DNA of 64,000 bases from Streptomyces viridochromogenes. GTDB taxonomy: Bacteria; Actinomycetota; Actinomycetes; Streptomycetales; Streptomycetaceae. The position numbers were made by a program, and so were the translations under genes. The notes beneath the pieces are model-generated. The model was not told where the DNA came from. It made no database searches and worked only from the letters and a program-made list of their open reading frames with translations. Positions 53,401 to 61,988 of the stretch are shown here, piece by piece (position 1 is the stretch's first letter; the number at the start of each line of letters is the position of its first letter). Location: assembly GCF_001270495.1 (NCBI RefSeq), contig NZ_LGUR01000218.1:4985-68984 (forward strand), given 5' to 3'.

Positions 53401-54426
53401 TCAAGAGGCCCAGACGGAATACCGGCGAGTCGCCTCGCACTGGGGTGCCCCGTCGTCATCGGACCAGGTGAGGACGAGGTTGCCGCGTACATCGCCGTCC
53501 GCGAGCCGCTTGAGCGCCGCCCGCGCCTCCTGGACCGGCAGCACATCGTCCACCAGCGGTTTGACGCCGGTGGTACGCATCAGCGTGAGCATGCGGCCGT
53601 ACTCCTCCCGTGTGCCGCTGAAGGAGCCGACCACGTTGATCTGGTGGAAGTAGATCCGGTGCAACCGGGCGGGTGGCACATCCCCCGTCGTCGCGCCCGC
53701 GACCACCACCGTGCCGCCGTGCCGGACACTGCGCAGGGTGTGCGTCCACGTCTCCCTGCCGACGCTGTCGATCACCGCGTCGACCGGTTCGGGCAGTTCG
53801 ACCCCCGGTTCGTACGTGGCGCTCGCTCCCAGTCGGCGGGCCAGGTCCCGCTTGTCGGCGGACCGGCCGGTGACCCACGTACGCAGGCCGCCCGCCGCCG
53901 CCAGGCTGATCAACGCGGTGGAGAGCCCGCCCGCGGCACCCTGGATGAGCACGGTGTCCCCGGGACGCAACGCCGCCTTCGTGAACAGCATCCGGTACGC
54001 CGGAAGCCAGGTGCACACCAGGCACGCCGCCTCCTCCCAGGACAGATGGTCCGGGACGGGCAACAGGCTGTCGGGGGGCGCGGCGAAATACTCGGCGAGA
54101 GTGCCCGGCCGGGCGCCGACGAGCTGGGCCGCCGGCATCACCAGCGTCTCGTCGCTCATGCCCGGCGGGGAATCGAGAAGCGGGTACAGCACCACCCTCG
54201 TTCCGTCGGGCCGCTCCCCCGCCGCTTCGCAGCCGAGGATGCGCGGATACTGGTCGCGGTTGATCCCGACACCACGCAGGGTCCAGAGATCCTTGTGGTT
54301 CAGGGACGCCGCCCGGACCCGCACCCGCACCCAGCCCGGAGGCACTTCGGGATCGGGGCGATGCCCGACGACGACGGCGGACAGCGGGTCGTCGACATCG
54401 GGGGCGGCTGCGAACACGGCCTTCAT
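53401..54426 (-). CDS. Zn-independent MDR alcohol dehydrogenase/quinone oxidoreductase
   Basis: 341 residues from ATG 54426. GroES-like N-terminus with SLNHKDLWTLRGVG. The NAD(P)-binding motif is VLIQGAAGGLSTALISLA. There are no zinc-ligand Cys clusters, so it is the quinone-oxidoreductase-like or enoyl-reductase-like branch of the MDR family. CLVCTWLPAYRMLF is the domain junction. It probably reduces a cluster intermediate. The end lies 117 bp from the methyltransferase start. Confidence 0.88.
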   Translation of the reverse strand: MKAVFAAAPDVDDPLSAVVVGHRPDPEVPPGWVRVRVRAASLNHKDLWTLRGVGINRDQYPRILGCEAAGERPDGTRVVLYPLLDSPPGMSDETLVMPAAQLVGARPGTLAEYFAAPPDSLLPVPDHLSWEEAACLVCTWLPAYRMLFTKAALRPGDTVLIQGAAGGLSTALISLAAAGGLRTWVTGRSADKRDLARRLGASATYEPGVELPEPVDAVIDSVGRETWTHTLRSVRHGGTVVVAGATTGDVPPARLHRIYFHQINVVGSFSGTREEYGRMLTLMRTTGVKPLVDDVLPVQEARAALKRLADGDVRGNLVLTWSDDDGAPQCEATRRYSVWAS

Positions 54427-54511
54427 GAGTCCTCGTCCTTGGGCTGTCGGATGGGGTTCCCACGCATATGACTTCCTTCCGGATTGGCCGACAGGGCGAA
54501 TCGCACGGGCG

Positions 54512-54757
54512 TCATCGGGACGGGGAGCCGAGCAGTTCGGCCGACGGCACGGTCGCGCGCGCGAACCACGTCGCGAACCCGGACACGACCAGCGCCCGCA
54601 CCCGCAGCGAGGGCCCGGACCCGCTCGGATCGCAGTGCACGCGTGCCTCGTCACCCGCCGCGATCTTGTGCACGCTCCTGGTGTGCAGGTGCCCGACCCC
54701 GTCGTCGACGACCACGCGGGCGACCGGCTCGGTCCGCGCGCCGCCGAAGAACCGCAC
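54512..54757 (-). CDS. Possible small hypothetical protein
   Basis: 81 residues from GTG 54757, with nearly uniform G/C third positions over most of the frame. Segments such as EPVARVVVDDGVGHLHT and LRVRALVVSGFATWF look like beta strands. No family is recognised. The ribosome binding site is weak and it overlaps a plus-strand candidate. It could be the last gene of the ADH side of the cluster. Confidence 0.35.
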   Translation of the reverse strand: MRFFGGARTEPVARVVVDDGVGHLHTRSVHKIAAGDEARVHCDPSGSGPSLRVRALVVSGFATWFARATVPSAELLGSPSR

Positions 54758-54835
54758 GCCGACAACTACGACGCCTCGCTCCCGTTCGGCACCTACCGCG
54801 CCTACCTCGCCGACTGGCCGGACGACTCCCCGTAG
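54683..54835 (+). CDS. Possible small hypothetical protein or gene remnant
   Basis: 50 residues from GTG 54683, with very high third-position GC and a natural-looking C-terminus (NYDASLPFGTYRAYLADW). It ends 48 bp before HMG-CoA synthase. It may be the surviving 3' end of a lost upstream gene, because the frame upstream of 54680 looks non-coding. Confidence 0.3.
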   Translation: MQVPDPVVDDHAGDRLGPRAAEEPHADNYDASLPFGTYRAYLADWPDDSP

Positions 54836-54883
54836 GTCCAGCCGGAACCCGACAACAAGACAGCAAAGGCAGGTGCATGGAGC

Positions 54884-56071
54884 GTGGCAGGCGATCGCGC
54901 CATAGGAATTCACGATCTGTCATTCGCAACAACCGAGTTCGTCCTGCCGCACACGGCACTCGCCGATCACAACGGCACCGAGATCGGCAAATACCATGTG
55001 GGCATCGGCCAGCGGTCGATGAGCGTGCCCGCCGCCGACGAGGACATCGTGACCATGGGCGCGGCCGCCGCCGCACCGATCATCGCCCGTCATGGCTCCG
55101 ATCGGATCCGGACAGTCGTGTTCGCGACGGAGTCGTCGATCGACCAGGCGAAGTCGGCCGGTGTGTACGTCCACTCCCTGCTCGGCCTGCCGTCGGCCAC
55201 CCGGGTCGTCGAGCTGAAACAGGCCTGCTACGGGGCCACGGCGGCCCTGCAGTTCGCCGTCGGCCTCGTGCTGCGCGCCCCCGCGCAGCAGGTCCTCGTG
55301 GTCGCGAGTGACATCTCCAAGTACGACCTGGACAGCCCGGGTGAGGCGACGCAGGGCGCGGCGGCCGTGGCCATGCTGGTCGGCTCGGACCCCGCGCTGG
55401 TGCGCGTCGAGGATCCGTCCGGCCTGTTCACCGCCGACGTCATGGACTTCTGGCGGCCGAATTACCGTGAGGCCGCTCTGGTCGACGGCGAGGGATCCGT
55501 CACCGCGTATCTGCAGGCGGTGGAGGGCAGTTGGAAGGACTACACGGAGCAGGGCGGGCGTCCGCTCGACGAGTTCACCGCGTTCTGCTATCACCAGCCG
55601 TTCACGAAGATGGCCCGCAAGGCGCACCGTCATCTGCTGAACACCCGCGGGCACGACACCGACGAGGACCGGATCAGTCGAGCCGTCGGGCCCACCACGG
55701 CGTACAACACGGTCTTCGGCAACAGCTACACCGCCTCGACGTACCTCGGCCTCGCGTCGTTGCTCGACCAGGCGGACGACCTGACCGGCCGGCTCATCGG
55801 GTTTCTCAGCTACGGCTCCGGCAGCGTCGCCGAGTTCTTCGCCGGAGCCGTCGTTCCCGGCTACCGGGAGCACCTGCGCACCCCGGCACACCACGAGGCG
55901 GTCAACCGGCGCCGGCCACTCGACTACGCCGCCTTCCGCAGGCTGCACACGAGGTCCTTCCCGGCCGACGGAGGTGATCACCCCACTCCGACGCAGACCA
56001 CCGGGCCCTTCCGGCTGGCGGCGCTCCGCGACCACAAGCGCATCTACGAGAGGTGCCAAGGGCACCTGTAA
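54884..56071 (+). CDS. HMG-CoA synthase-family enzyme in NRPS cluster
   Basis: 395 residues from GTG 54884, with AGGCAGGT upstream. It belongs to the bacterial MvaS/HMG-CoA synthase class of the thiolase superfamily: general-base region FATESSIDQAKSAGVYVH, nucleophile Cys in LKQACYGATAAL, His in CYHQPFTKMARKA, and FLSYGSGSVAEFFAG. It could make HMG-CoA, or add an acetate-derived beta-branch to an acyl-carrier-bound intermediate, as HCS enzymes do in polyketide clusters. No other mevalonate gene, donor ACP or enoyl-CoA hydratase is visible in the window. Confidence 0.9.
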   Translation: MAGDRAIGIHDLSFATTEFVLPHTALADHNGTEIGKYHVGIGQRSMSVPAADEDIVTMGAAAAAPIIARHGSDRIRTVVFATESSIDQAKSAGVYVHSLLGLPSATRVVELKQACYGATAALQFAVGLVLRAPAQQVLVVASDISKYDLDSPGEATQGAAAVAMLVGSDPALVRVEDPSGLFTADVMDFWRPNYREAALVDGEGSVTAYLQAVEGSWKDYTEQGGRPLDEFTAFCYHQPFTKMARKAHRHLLNTRGHDTDEDRISRAVGPTTAYNTVFGNSYTASTYLGLASLLDQADDLTGRLIGFLSYGSGSVAEFFAGAVVPGYREHLRTPAHHEAVNRRRPLDYAAFRRLHTRSFPADGGDHPTPTQTTGPFRLAALRDHKRIYERCQGHL

Positions 56072-56326
56072 CGGACTCAGGGATGTAAGAGACGACCTCA
56101 GGGATCCGTCGGCTCCTCCGTTGCCCCGTTGCCGAATTCGACGACGGGGCTTCAGCGGAATACGGCCGTGCAGCGGGCTGGTGCGGCCTGGCGCTCGTCC
56201 ATGCGCAGCGAGTGGACAGGAACTCGTCGACACCAGATCGGCCAACGTCCCGTCGGGACAGGCCGGCACCTGTGGCTTTGCCACGCTGGATGTTCGCCAT
56301 CGCGCCCGGACAACCGCCGTTGATTT

Positions 56327-57640
56327 TCACAGCGGCAGTGACCGGCGGTCGGCAGGACCGCCGGCACCACCCTCAGTGGAATCGAGGGACCGAGGGTGAG
56401 TTCCGGCCGGCCGCCCCTTGGGATGTCGTAGCAGCATCCAGTACCCGCCGGCCGTCACCGTACCCGCCACAGCGCAGGCGCCCCAGACCGCTACGGCTCC
56501 GAAGCTGTCCAGGACGACGCCACCCGCCACGGGACCGGCGAAGGCCGATGCCGACGAGGCCAGTGCGAAGACGCCCTGGTAACGCCCGCGGGCCTCCGCT
56601 GGGGACGACTCGGCCGCCATGGCCATGGACGCCGGCTCGTGGACCACTTCCCCCAGTGTCCAGACGGCCACCGCGAGCATGTAGAACCCCACGTACGCGG
56701 GCAGTCCCGCTCTTCCGATCAGGGCCATCAGCCCGAATCCCCATCCGAGCAACAGGGCACCGGACGCGAGCATGACCACCGGTCGGCGTTTTCTCGCCCA
56801 CCGTGTGACCGGTATCTGCAGGACGACGATCAGCAGGCCGTTGAGCGCCAGCACGCGGCCGTAGTCCGAGGCGCTGAACCCGCTCCGGGTCATGTCGACC
56901 GGCAGGGTGGTGAATGCCTGCTGGAGAACCGTGCCGAGGACGAACGCCAGCCCGACCAGCGCCATGAAGCGCCTGTTCCTCCACACCTGCCGGAGCCCGG
57001 TCCGGGGGCCCTTCTCACCGGCGACCCTGGTGACCGGTTTCGCCGTCTCCGGGACCCGTGCGAAGACGACCAGGGCGCACAGCACCGTCATCAGCGCGTC
57101 GCCGAGGAACAGCCACAGATAGCTGTGCCCGGCGATGAAACCGGCCACCACACCCGATACGCCGAATCCGACGTTGATCGCCCAGTAGTTGAGGGCGTAG
57201 GCGCGCAGCCGGTCCTCGGGCCGCAGCAGGTCGACCATCATCGCGGAGACCGCCGGCCTGGAAGCGTTGCTGGTCAGCCCGACCGCGAAGACCACGACCG
57301 CGAGCACGACCGGGTGGGTGACGAAACCGAGCGTCGCCGTCGTCACCCCCGCGCCCAGGGAGGCGAGCAGAAAGGTCCGGCGGCGGCCGATCCGATCGGC
57401 CAGCACGCCCCCGACCACGGCGGCCAGCCCCCCTCCCAGCCCGTACAGCGCGGCGACCAGACCCGCGTACGCCGCCGAGAAGCCGCGCTGCGTGGTCAGG
57501 TACAGGGCGAGGAACGTGACGACGAAGCCGCCGAGGCGGTTGACGAGCGTGCCGGTCCACAGCCACCAGAAGGCGCGGGGCAGGCCGGAGAGGGTCTCCC
57601 GCGCGCTCCGTCTGGCGTAGGACAGGGCTCTACTCGGCAC
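56327..57640 (-). CDS. MFS exporter of the peptide cluster
   Basis: 437 residues with 12 predicted membrane helices. DHA1-type signature: GGVLADRIGRRRTFLLASL in the loop between helices 2 and 3, then ARGRYQGVFALASSASAFAG. The start overlaps the MbtH stop by 11 bp, so it is in the NRPS operon and probably exports the product or gives self-resistance. It is convergent with the HMG-CoA synthase gene, with 255 bases between them that hold nothing recognisable. Confidence 0.9.
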   Translation of the reverse strand: MPSRALSYARRSARETLSGLPRAFWWLWTGTLVNRLGGFVVTFLALYLTTQRGFSAAYAGLVAALYGLGGGLAAVVGGVLADRIGRRRTFLLASLGAGVTTATLGFVTHPVVLAVVVFAVGLTSNASRPAVSAMMVDLLRPEDRLRAYALNYWAINVGFGVSGVVAGFIAGHSYLWLFLGDALMTVLCALVVFARVPETAKPVTRVAGEKGPRTGLRQVWRNRRFMALVGLAFVLGTVLQQAFTTLPVDMTRSGFSASDYGRVLALNGLLIVVLQIPVTRWARKRRPVVMLASGALLLGWGFGLMALIGRAGLPAYVGFYMLAVAVWTLGEVVHEPASMAMAAESSPAEARGRYQGVFALASSASAFAGPVAGGVVLDSFGAVAVWGACAVAGTVTAGGYWMLLRHPKGRPAGTHPRSLDSTEGGAGGPADRRSLPL

Positions 57641-57899
57641 TGTCCCCGGGTTCCTGCCCCGACGCCGTGTCCCTGCGCGGCTCCGTACCGGTGGAGGACA
57701 TCACGGCGACGAGGCTCTTGGGGCGCATGTCGGTCCAGGACCGCTCTATGTACTCCAGGCACTCCTCCCGCCGTGCCCTGCCGAAAACGGGGTTCCAGCC
57801 GTCTGGTACCGCCGTGGCGGCGGGCCAGAGCGAGTGCTGTCCTTCCTCGTTGACCAGGACCAGGAAGTCGGCGTGTTCGTCCTCGAAGGGATTCGCCAC
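57630..57899 (-). CDS. MbtH-like NRPS accessory protein
   Basis: 89 residues from GTG 57899. The MbtH signature is complete: NPFEDEHADFLVLVNEEGQHSLWP, then VPDGWNPVFG and CLEYIERSWTDMRPKSL. MbtH proteins bind and activate adenylation domains. The C-terminal 20 residues are an extension beyond the usual 70-residue core. It lies between the thioesterase and MFS genes, within the operon of the NRPS gene that leaves the window on the right. Confidence 0.95.
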   Translation of the reverse strand: MANPFEDEHADFLVLVNEEGQHSLWPAATAVPDGWNPVFGRARREECLEYIERSWTDMRPKSLVAVMSSTGTEPRRDTASGQEPGDSAE

Positions 57900-57970
57900 C
57901 GGTTCACCTTTCTCGCTGCGGGTTGGTGGGTTGGGCTTCTGTCATCAGGTCGCGGATTCACTCGCGGGCT

Positions 57971-58747
57971 TCAGGCGGGCTTCAGACGGGCGAACAGGTC
58001 GTCGAGCAGCGCCGGCGCCTGGTCCGCCAGGTAGAAGTGGCCGCCGTCGAAGCGGCGGACGTCGAAAGTCGACCCGGCGACCGGCTTCCAGGCGTCGACA
58101 GCGTCCTGGTCCAGGTCCGGGTCGGCGTCCCCGCAGTAGACGACGACGGGCGCGGCCAGTTCCGTGAGCGGTGCCTGGTACTGGGCCAGGAGCCGGTAGT
58201 CCGCCCGGATCGCGGGAAGGATCAGTTCGCGCAACTCGGGATGTTCCAGGGCGGCGGCTTCGGTACCGCCGAGCCGGCCGATGAGTTCCACGAGTTCGTC
58301 GTCACCGGCCTCGGCGTACCGGCCGCCCAGCTCCTGACGGCCGGGGCCCGGGCGGCCGGAGACGACAAGGGCGGCCACCGAGGAGCCGTACTCGCGTTCG
58401 AGGCAGCGGGCCGTCTCGTGGGCGACCGAGGCTCCCATGCTGTGCCCGAACAGCGCCAAGGGCTTGTCGAGGAGCCCCGAGCATGCGCGCGCTATCGGCT
58501 CCGCCAGCTCCCGCACGGTTGCCGCGAAGGGGTCCAGCAGGCGGTCCTCGCGGCCGGGATAGCGGACCCCGATGAGCTCCACGTCATCCGGCGTGAGCTT
58601 TTCCCAGGGAGCGAAGAAGCTCGCCGCTCCCCCGACATGGGGAAAGCAGACCAGTCGTAGACGCGGATCGGGGCTTCGCTTCACCGTCCGGAACCAGGTG
58701 TCCGCCGCATCGGCGTGGGTTCCGTGCATGTCCATGGCCATCGTCAC
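57971..58747 (-). CDS. Type II thioesterase
   Basis: 258 residues from GTG 58747. Nucleophile FGHSMGASVAHE, PHVGGAASFFAPW as oxyanion loop, Asp in VVYCGDADPDLD and His in FDGGHFYLAD. Such RifR/SrfD-type enzymes remove mis-primed acyl groups from carrier proteins. Since the visible NRPS ends in a carrier domain with no thioesterase, this protein might also release the product. Its ribosome binding site lies in a 9-bp repeat with three AAGGA copies. Confidence 0.93.
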   Translation of the reverse strand: MTMAMDMHGTHADAADTWFRTVKRSPDPRLRLVCFPHVGGAASFFAPWEKLTPDDVELIGVRYPGREDRLLDPFAATVRELAEPIARACSGLLDKPLALFGHSMGASVAHETARCLEREYGSSVAALVVSGRPGPGRQELGGRYAEAGDDELVELIGRLGGTEAAALEHPELRELILPAIRADYRLLAQYQAPLTELAAPVVVYCGDADPDLDQDAVDAWKPVAGSTFDVRRFDGGHFYLADQAPALLDDLFARLKPA

Positions 58748-58748
58748 T

Positions 58749-58784
58749 CAGTTCCTTCAGTTCCTTCAGTTCCTTCAGCGCCTT
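58749..58784. repeat. 9-bp tandem repeat with triplicated Shine-Dalgarno sequence
   Basis: Read on the minus strand, AAGGAACTG is present three times in a row with a fourth degenerate copy, ending 1 base before the thioesterase GTG. Each perfect copy carries AAGGA. The last copy has normal spacing (5 bases) to the start. Confidence 0.7.
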
Positions 58785-58802
58785 CACGTTCCGTCTCTGC
58801 TG

Positions 58803-60038
58803 TCATGTCCGCAGTACGGCGCCCAGTTCGACGAGTCCCGCGGTCGCGGCTTCGGCCGCGTCCGGAACCGTGTCCGCGACGGCGATGACGTGGCCCAGAC
58901 GCCCGCGGAAGTCGTGCGCGGGAGCGACCTGTTCGCCGGCGGCGCGGTACAGCTCGGCCGCTTCGACCCGTGCGGTGGCGCGGGCGGCGGCCAGCGCGGC
59001 GGCCCGCGTGTCCGGACCGGCGAGCGCTCCGGGACGCTCGGCGGTGAGGAAGCGGATGGCCGCGGCACGGGCCGGGCCCCGCTGTTCCCCGCCGTGGCCG
59101 AGCCCCATGGCGGCCGACACCTGAGCGCGCACGAGGTCGACTCCCAGGGCCCGGCTGACGAGGTCGGGAATCATGCCGCCCGCGAGGCGCGGGTTGACCT
59201 CGATCACCCGCGTGTCGGTGCCGTGCCTGCGCAGTTCCACATGTGCCGCGCCCCAGCCGAGACCGAGCGCCTTCACCGCGCGCACGGCCACGTCCTCGAG
59301 CTGCGCCCTGGCGTCGGGCGCCGGCTCGGCGGGCAGGTCATGTCCGTGTTCGACGAAGTCGGGCAGGGGGCCCAGATGCTTGGCGACCACGACGACGGCG
59401 GTGTTCCCGAAGACCTCGACGGAGTACTCGGCGCCGGGCAGGTACTGCTCGACCAGCACGCCGCGGGCGACGGCGAGCCCGCGTTCGTTGACCGCGGTGG
59501 CGGTCAGCGCCGTGGCATGGGCCTTCGTCGACGCCGGGTCCGTGCAGAGCCGTACCCCCAGGCTTCCCGACCCCAGCACCGGTTTGAGTACCACCGGGTA
59601 CCCGATCCGCTCGGCCGCGCGGACCGCTTCCCGCGCATCCCGCACCAGCGTGAATTCGGGTACCGGCACACCGGATTCGGCGAGCAGGCGGCGCTGCTCG
59701 GCCTTGTTCCGGCAGGTCCGTACGGCGTCGGCGTCGGGTCCTGGCAGGCCGAGGCGGTGTGCGGTCGCGGCGGCGGTGGCCGCGTAGTACTCGGAACTGC
59801 TGGTGACACCGGCGATGCGGGCCCCCTCACCGACGGACCGCGCGGCGGCCAGCACCGCGTCCTCGTCGGAGGTGTCGGTGGTGACGACGCGCAGTCGGTC
59901 CTCGGCCGCGTAGGGGTAACGGCTCGCGTCGGCCGTGAGGAGTACGGGTTCGGCGCCGAGGTCCGCCGCGCGCCGCGCGAACTGCCGCCCGGTTCCCGTG
60001 GTGTTGCTCTCGACGAGAAGAAGTACGGGCGAGGTCAC
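58803..60038 (-). CDS. ATP-grasp ligase
   Basis: 411 residues from GTG 60038, overlapping the previous stop by GTGA. N-terminal pre-ATP-grasp region VLLLVESNTTGTGRQF, then ATP-grasp YPVVLKPVLGSGSLGVRL with the phosphate-binding Gly loop, VEQYLPGAEYSVEVFG and VIEVNPRLAGGMIPDLV with the metal ligands. It resembles carboxylate-amine ligases of the carbamoyl-phosphate synthase/BacD type of about 400 residues. It probably joins an amine to a carboxylate, or activates the non-standard amino acid made by the genes upstream. Confidence 0.88.
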   Translation of the reverse strand: MTSPVLLLVESNTTGTGRQFARRAADLGAEPVLLTADASRYPYAAEDRLRVVTTDTSDEDAVLAAARSVGEGARIAGVTSSSEYYAATAAATAHRLGLPGPDADAVRTCRNKAEQRRLLAESGVPVPEFTLVRDAREAVRAAERIGYPVVLKPVLGSGSLGVRLCTDPASTKAHATALTATAVNERGLAVARGVLVEQYLPGAEYSVEVFGNTAVVVVAKHLGPLPDFVEHGHDLPAEPAPDARAQLEDVAVRAVKALGLGWGAAHVELRRHGTDTRVIEVNPRLAGGMIPDLVSRALGVDLVRAQVSAAMGLGHGGEQRGPARAAAIRFLTAERPGALAGPDTRAAALAAARATARVEAAELYRAAGEQVAPAHDFRGRLGHVIAVADTVPDAAEAATAGLVELGAVLRT

Positions 60039-61081
60039 GAGGCTCCCTCCGGGCCCATGACCTGCGCGTGGCTGCGGCGGCCCCATATCAGTCGCGCCCA
60101 GCTCTGCCCGGCCTCGCTCGGATGCCGGATCAGCCGGGGTGCCGTCGCGGCGGCCGGAGTCACCCCCTGTGCCCGCAGCCAGGCGTCGTTGTAGATGGTC
60201 GACTGGTAGCGGTAGCCCTCGTCGGGCAAGAGCATCAGGACCGTCTCGTCGGGGTGGTGCTCGGCCCACCAGGATGCGGCCTGGTAACTGGCTCCGCTGG
60301 TGGGGCCCATGAAGAGGCCGTGCCTGCGGTAGAGCTCATGGGTCGCGTGGAACGCCTCCGCGGGCGCGACCCAGTGGACCTCGTCGTACGCCGTGTGATC
60401 GACGTTGCCGGGGATGAGGCTCATGCCGAGCCCTCTCAGGAGCCGTTTCCCTTCCGGCGCCCCGAAGAGGACGGAGCCGTGGGTATCGACGCCGACCAGG
60501 CTGAGGGGCAGATCGTTCTGGCGCAGGGACGCGGCGACGCCGCCGGTGGAACCGCCGGAGCCGACGGGTCCGACCAGGCATGACACGCCGCCGAGCGTGT
60601 GGGCGATCAGTTCGCCGACGGCCACATAGGCCGCCGGGTTGGCCGGGTTGTCGTACTGGCCGGGGATGAAGCTCTCGGGCCGCTCCTGGTGCAGCTCGTT
60701 GACCCGGGACAGGCGCGCGGCCTGGATCCCTCCGGGCCGTCCGTCGTCCTCGACTATGTCGACCGTCGCGCCGAGCATTTCCAGGCGGTTCTTCAGGTCC
60801 TGGTCGATCACCGGGTCACCGACCACGGTGAGCGGATAGCCGCGCGCCTGGCACACCATGGCGAGACCCAGACCGAAGGTGCCGGAGGACGTCTCGAGGA
60901 TCGGGGTTCCCGGGCTGATCAGGCCGGTCCTCTCCGCCTGTTCGAGGATGTAGCGGGCGGGCAGCAGCTTCATGAGGCTGAAGGCGGCCGCATAAAGGTT
61001 CTCGCGAACGCGGATGATCCGCGGTAATTCCATGGCCTCGTAGGCCGACCCGTAGACTTTTCCGTACACCGTCGTTGACAT
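60035..61081 (-). CDS. Cysteine-synthase-like PLP enzyme (fold type II)
   Basis: 348 residues from ATG 61081; GTG 61093 is an alternative that would overlap the kinase stop. PLP lysine lies in FSLMKLLPARYIL, the substrate loop is ETSSGTFGLGLA (the SSGNxG region), and the phosphate loop is GPVGSGGSTGG. It is related to SbnA and cysteine synthases, which replace a beta-leaving group with a nucleophile. A threonine-type kinase gene immediately upstream would make the phosphothreonine substrate, so a beta-replacement product with a methyl group is expected. Confidence 0.88.
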   Translation of the reverse strand: MSTTVYGKVYGSAYEAMELPRIIRVRENLYAAAFSLMKLLPARYILEQAERTGLISPGTPILETSSGTFGLGLAMVCQARGYPLTVVGDPVIDQDLKNRLEMLGATVDIVEDDGRPGGIQAARLSRVNELHQERPESFIPGQYDNPANPAAYVAVGELIAHTLGGVSCLVGPVGSGGSTGGVAASLRQNDLPLSLVGVDTHGSVLFGAPEGKRLLRGLGMSLIPGNVDHTAYDEVHWVAPAEAFHATHELYRRHGLFMGPTSGASYQAASWWAEHHPDETVLMLLPDEGYRYQSTIYNDAWLRAQGVTPAAATAPRLIRHPSEAGQSWARLIWGRRSHAQVMGPEGAS

Positions 61082-61085
61082 GACT

Positions 61086-61988
61086 TCAGCCACCCGTTTC
61101 GAATTCCCATTGCTCGGTTATTTCAATGTCTCGGAGCAGTCGTCCGGCCTGCGCCATACGCTCGGAAACGTCCAGTCGGCCAGGATCGAACATGAGGCCC
61201 GCTATGTCACCGCTGTGGGCCGTCTGAACTCCGACCGCCCCTGCCTCGTCCGCGATGGCCAGAATGCTCTCCAGCCGCGGAACGGGGAGACGGCGCTGGT
61301 TGATCCGCGTGCTCGCGGTGGCCACTTCTCCGAGCAGCGTGACGTCCTTGGCCGCCATGGCCTCGCCGAGCATCCGGCGCAGTTCCGCGAAGCGCTCGAT
61401 CTCTTCGGCGTCGTAGGCCGCCGGCGGCAGTGCCAGGGTGTCCACCCCGGTCCCGGTGGCACCCGGCCGGGATCCGAAGCCCAGGACGCGCAGCGGTGGC
61501 ATCGGGTATCCGAAGTCCTCGATGACCTCGCCGTCCCGGTGGGCGAAGAGCACCGTCGTGGACGGGTACATCAGCGAGTCCGACGCCGTCTCGGCCAGGA
61601 CGGCGATGCGCGCGACGTCGTCGTCGGGGAGAGACACCGAGAACGCGTTCTGCACGGCGCCGACCGCCGCCAGTACATCGCTCGTCGACGACCCGAATCC
61701 GCGTCCCAGAGGCACGTCGCCGGAGAGTTTCAGCCCGCCTCCGGTCTTTCCCAGTTCGGCCAGTGCGAGTTCCGCCGCCCGCTGGGCCTTGACCTTCCAC
61801 GGTGGAAGAACCGTCACTCCGGCGTAGTCGTCCGGAATGAAGTGGGCCTGGACCGAGTAGATGGCACAGGGCAGCGTCACCAGTCCCCGGCGCAGTTCTC
61901 CCTCGTGCCGGAACACGCCCTGGAGTATCTCACCGTGGTGCACGGGAGCCGAGGACAGGCCCATTCGTCGTTCGTACTTGTCAGTCAA
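61086..61988 (-). CDS. GHMP kinase resembling L-threonine kinase
   Basis: 300 residues from TTG 61988, overlapping the NRPS stop by 8 bases. GHMP motifs: [10 protein letters not shown] (motif 1), [15 protein letters not shown] (motif 2, ATP loop) and [16 protein letters not shown] (motif 3). Similarity of motifs 1 and 3 to PduX suggests it phosphorylates the threonine hydroxyl. It is encoded between the NRPS and the PLP enzyme. Confidence 0.85.
   Translation of the reverse strand: MTDKYERRMGLSSAPVHHGEILQGVFRHEGELRRGLVTLPCAIYSVQAHFIPDDYAGVTVLPPWKVKAQRAAELALAELGKTGGGLKLSGDVPLGRGFGSSTSDVLAAVGAVQNAFSVSLPDDDVARIAVLAETASDSLMYPSTTVLFAHRDGEVIEDFGYPMPPLRVLGFGSRPGATGTGVDTLALPPAAYDAEEIERFAELRRMLGEAMAAKDVTLLGEVATASTRINQRRLPVPRLESILAIADEAGAVGVQTAHSGDIAGLMFDPGRLDVSERMAQAGRLLRDIEITEQWEFETGG

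Larger units (their letters stand above)
54427..54883. other. Divergent region between ADH and HMG-CoA synthase genes
   Basis: 457 bases with the promoters of both genes. Two small overlapping frames on opposite strands show strong third-position bias and are listed separately. I could not decide which, if either, is translated. Confidence 0.45.
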
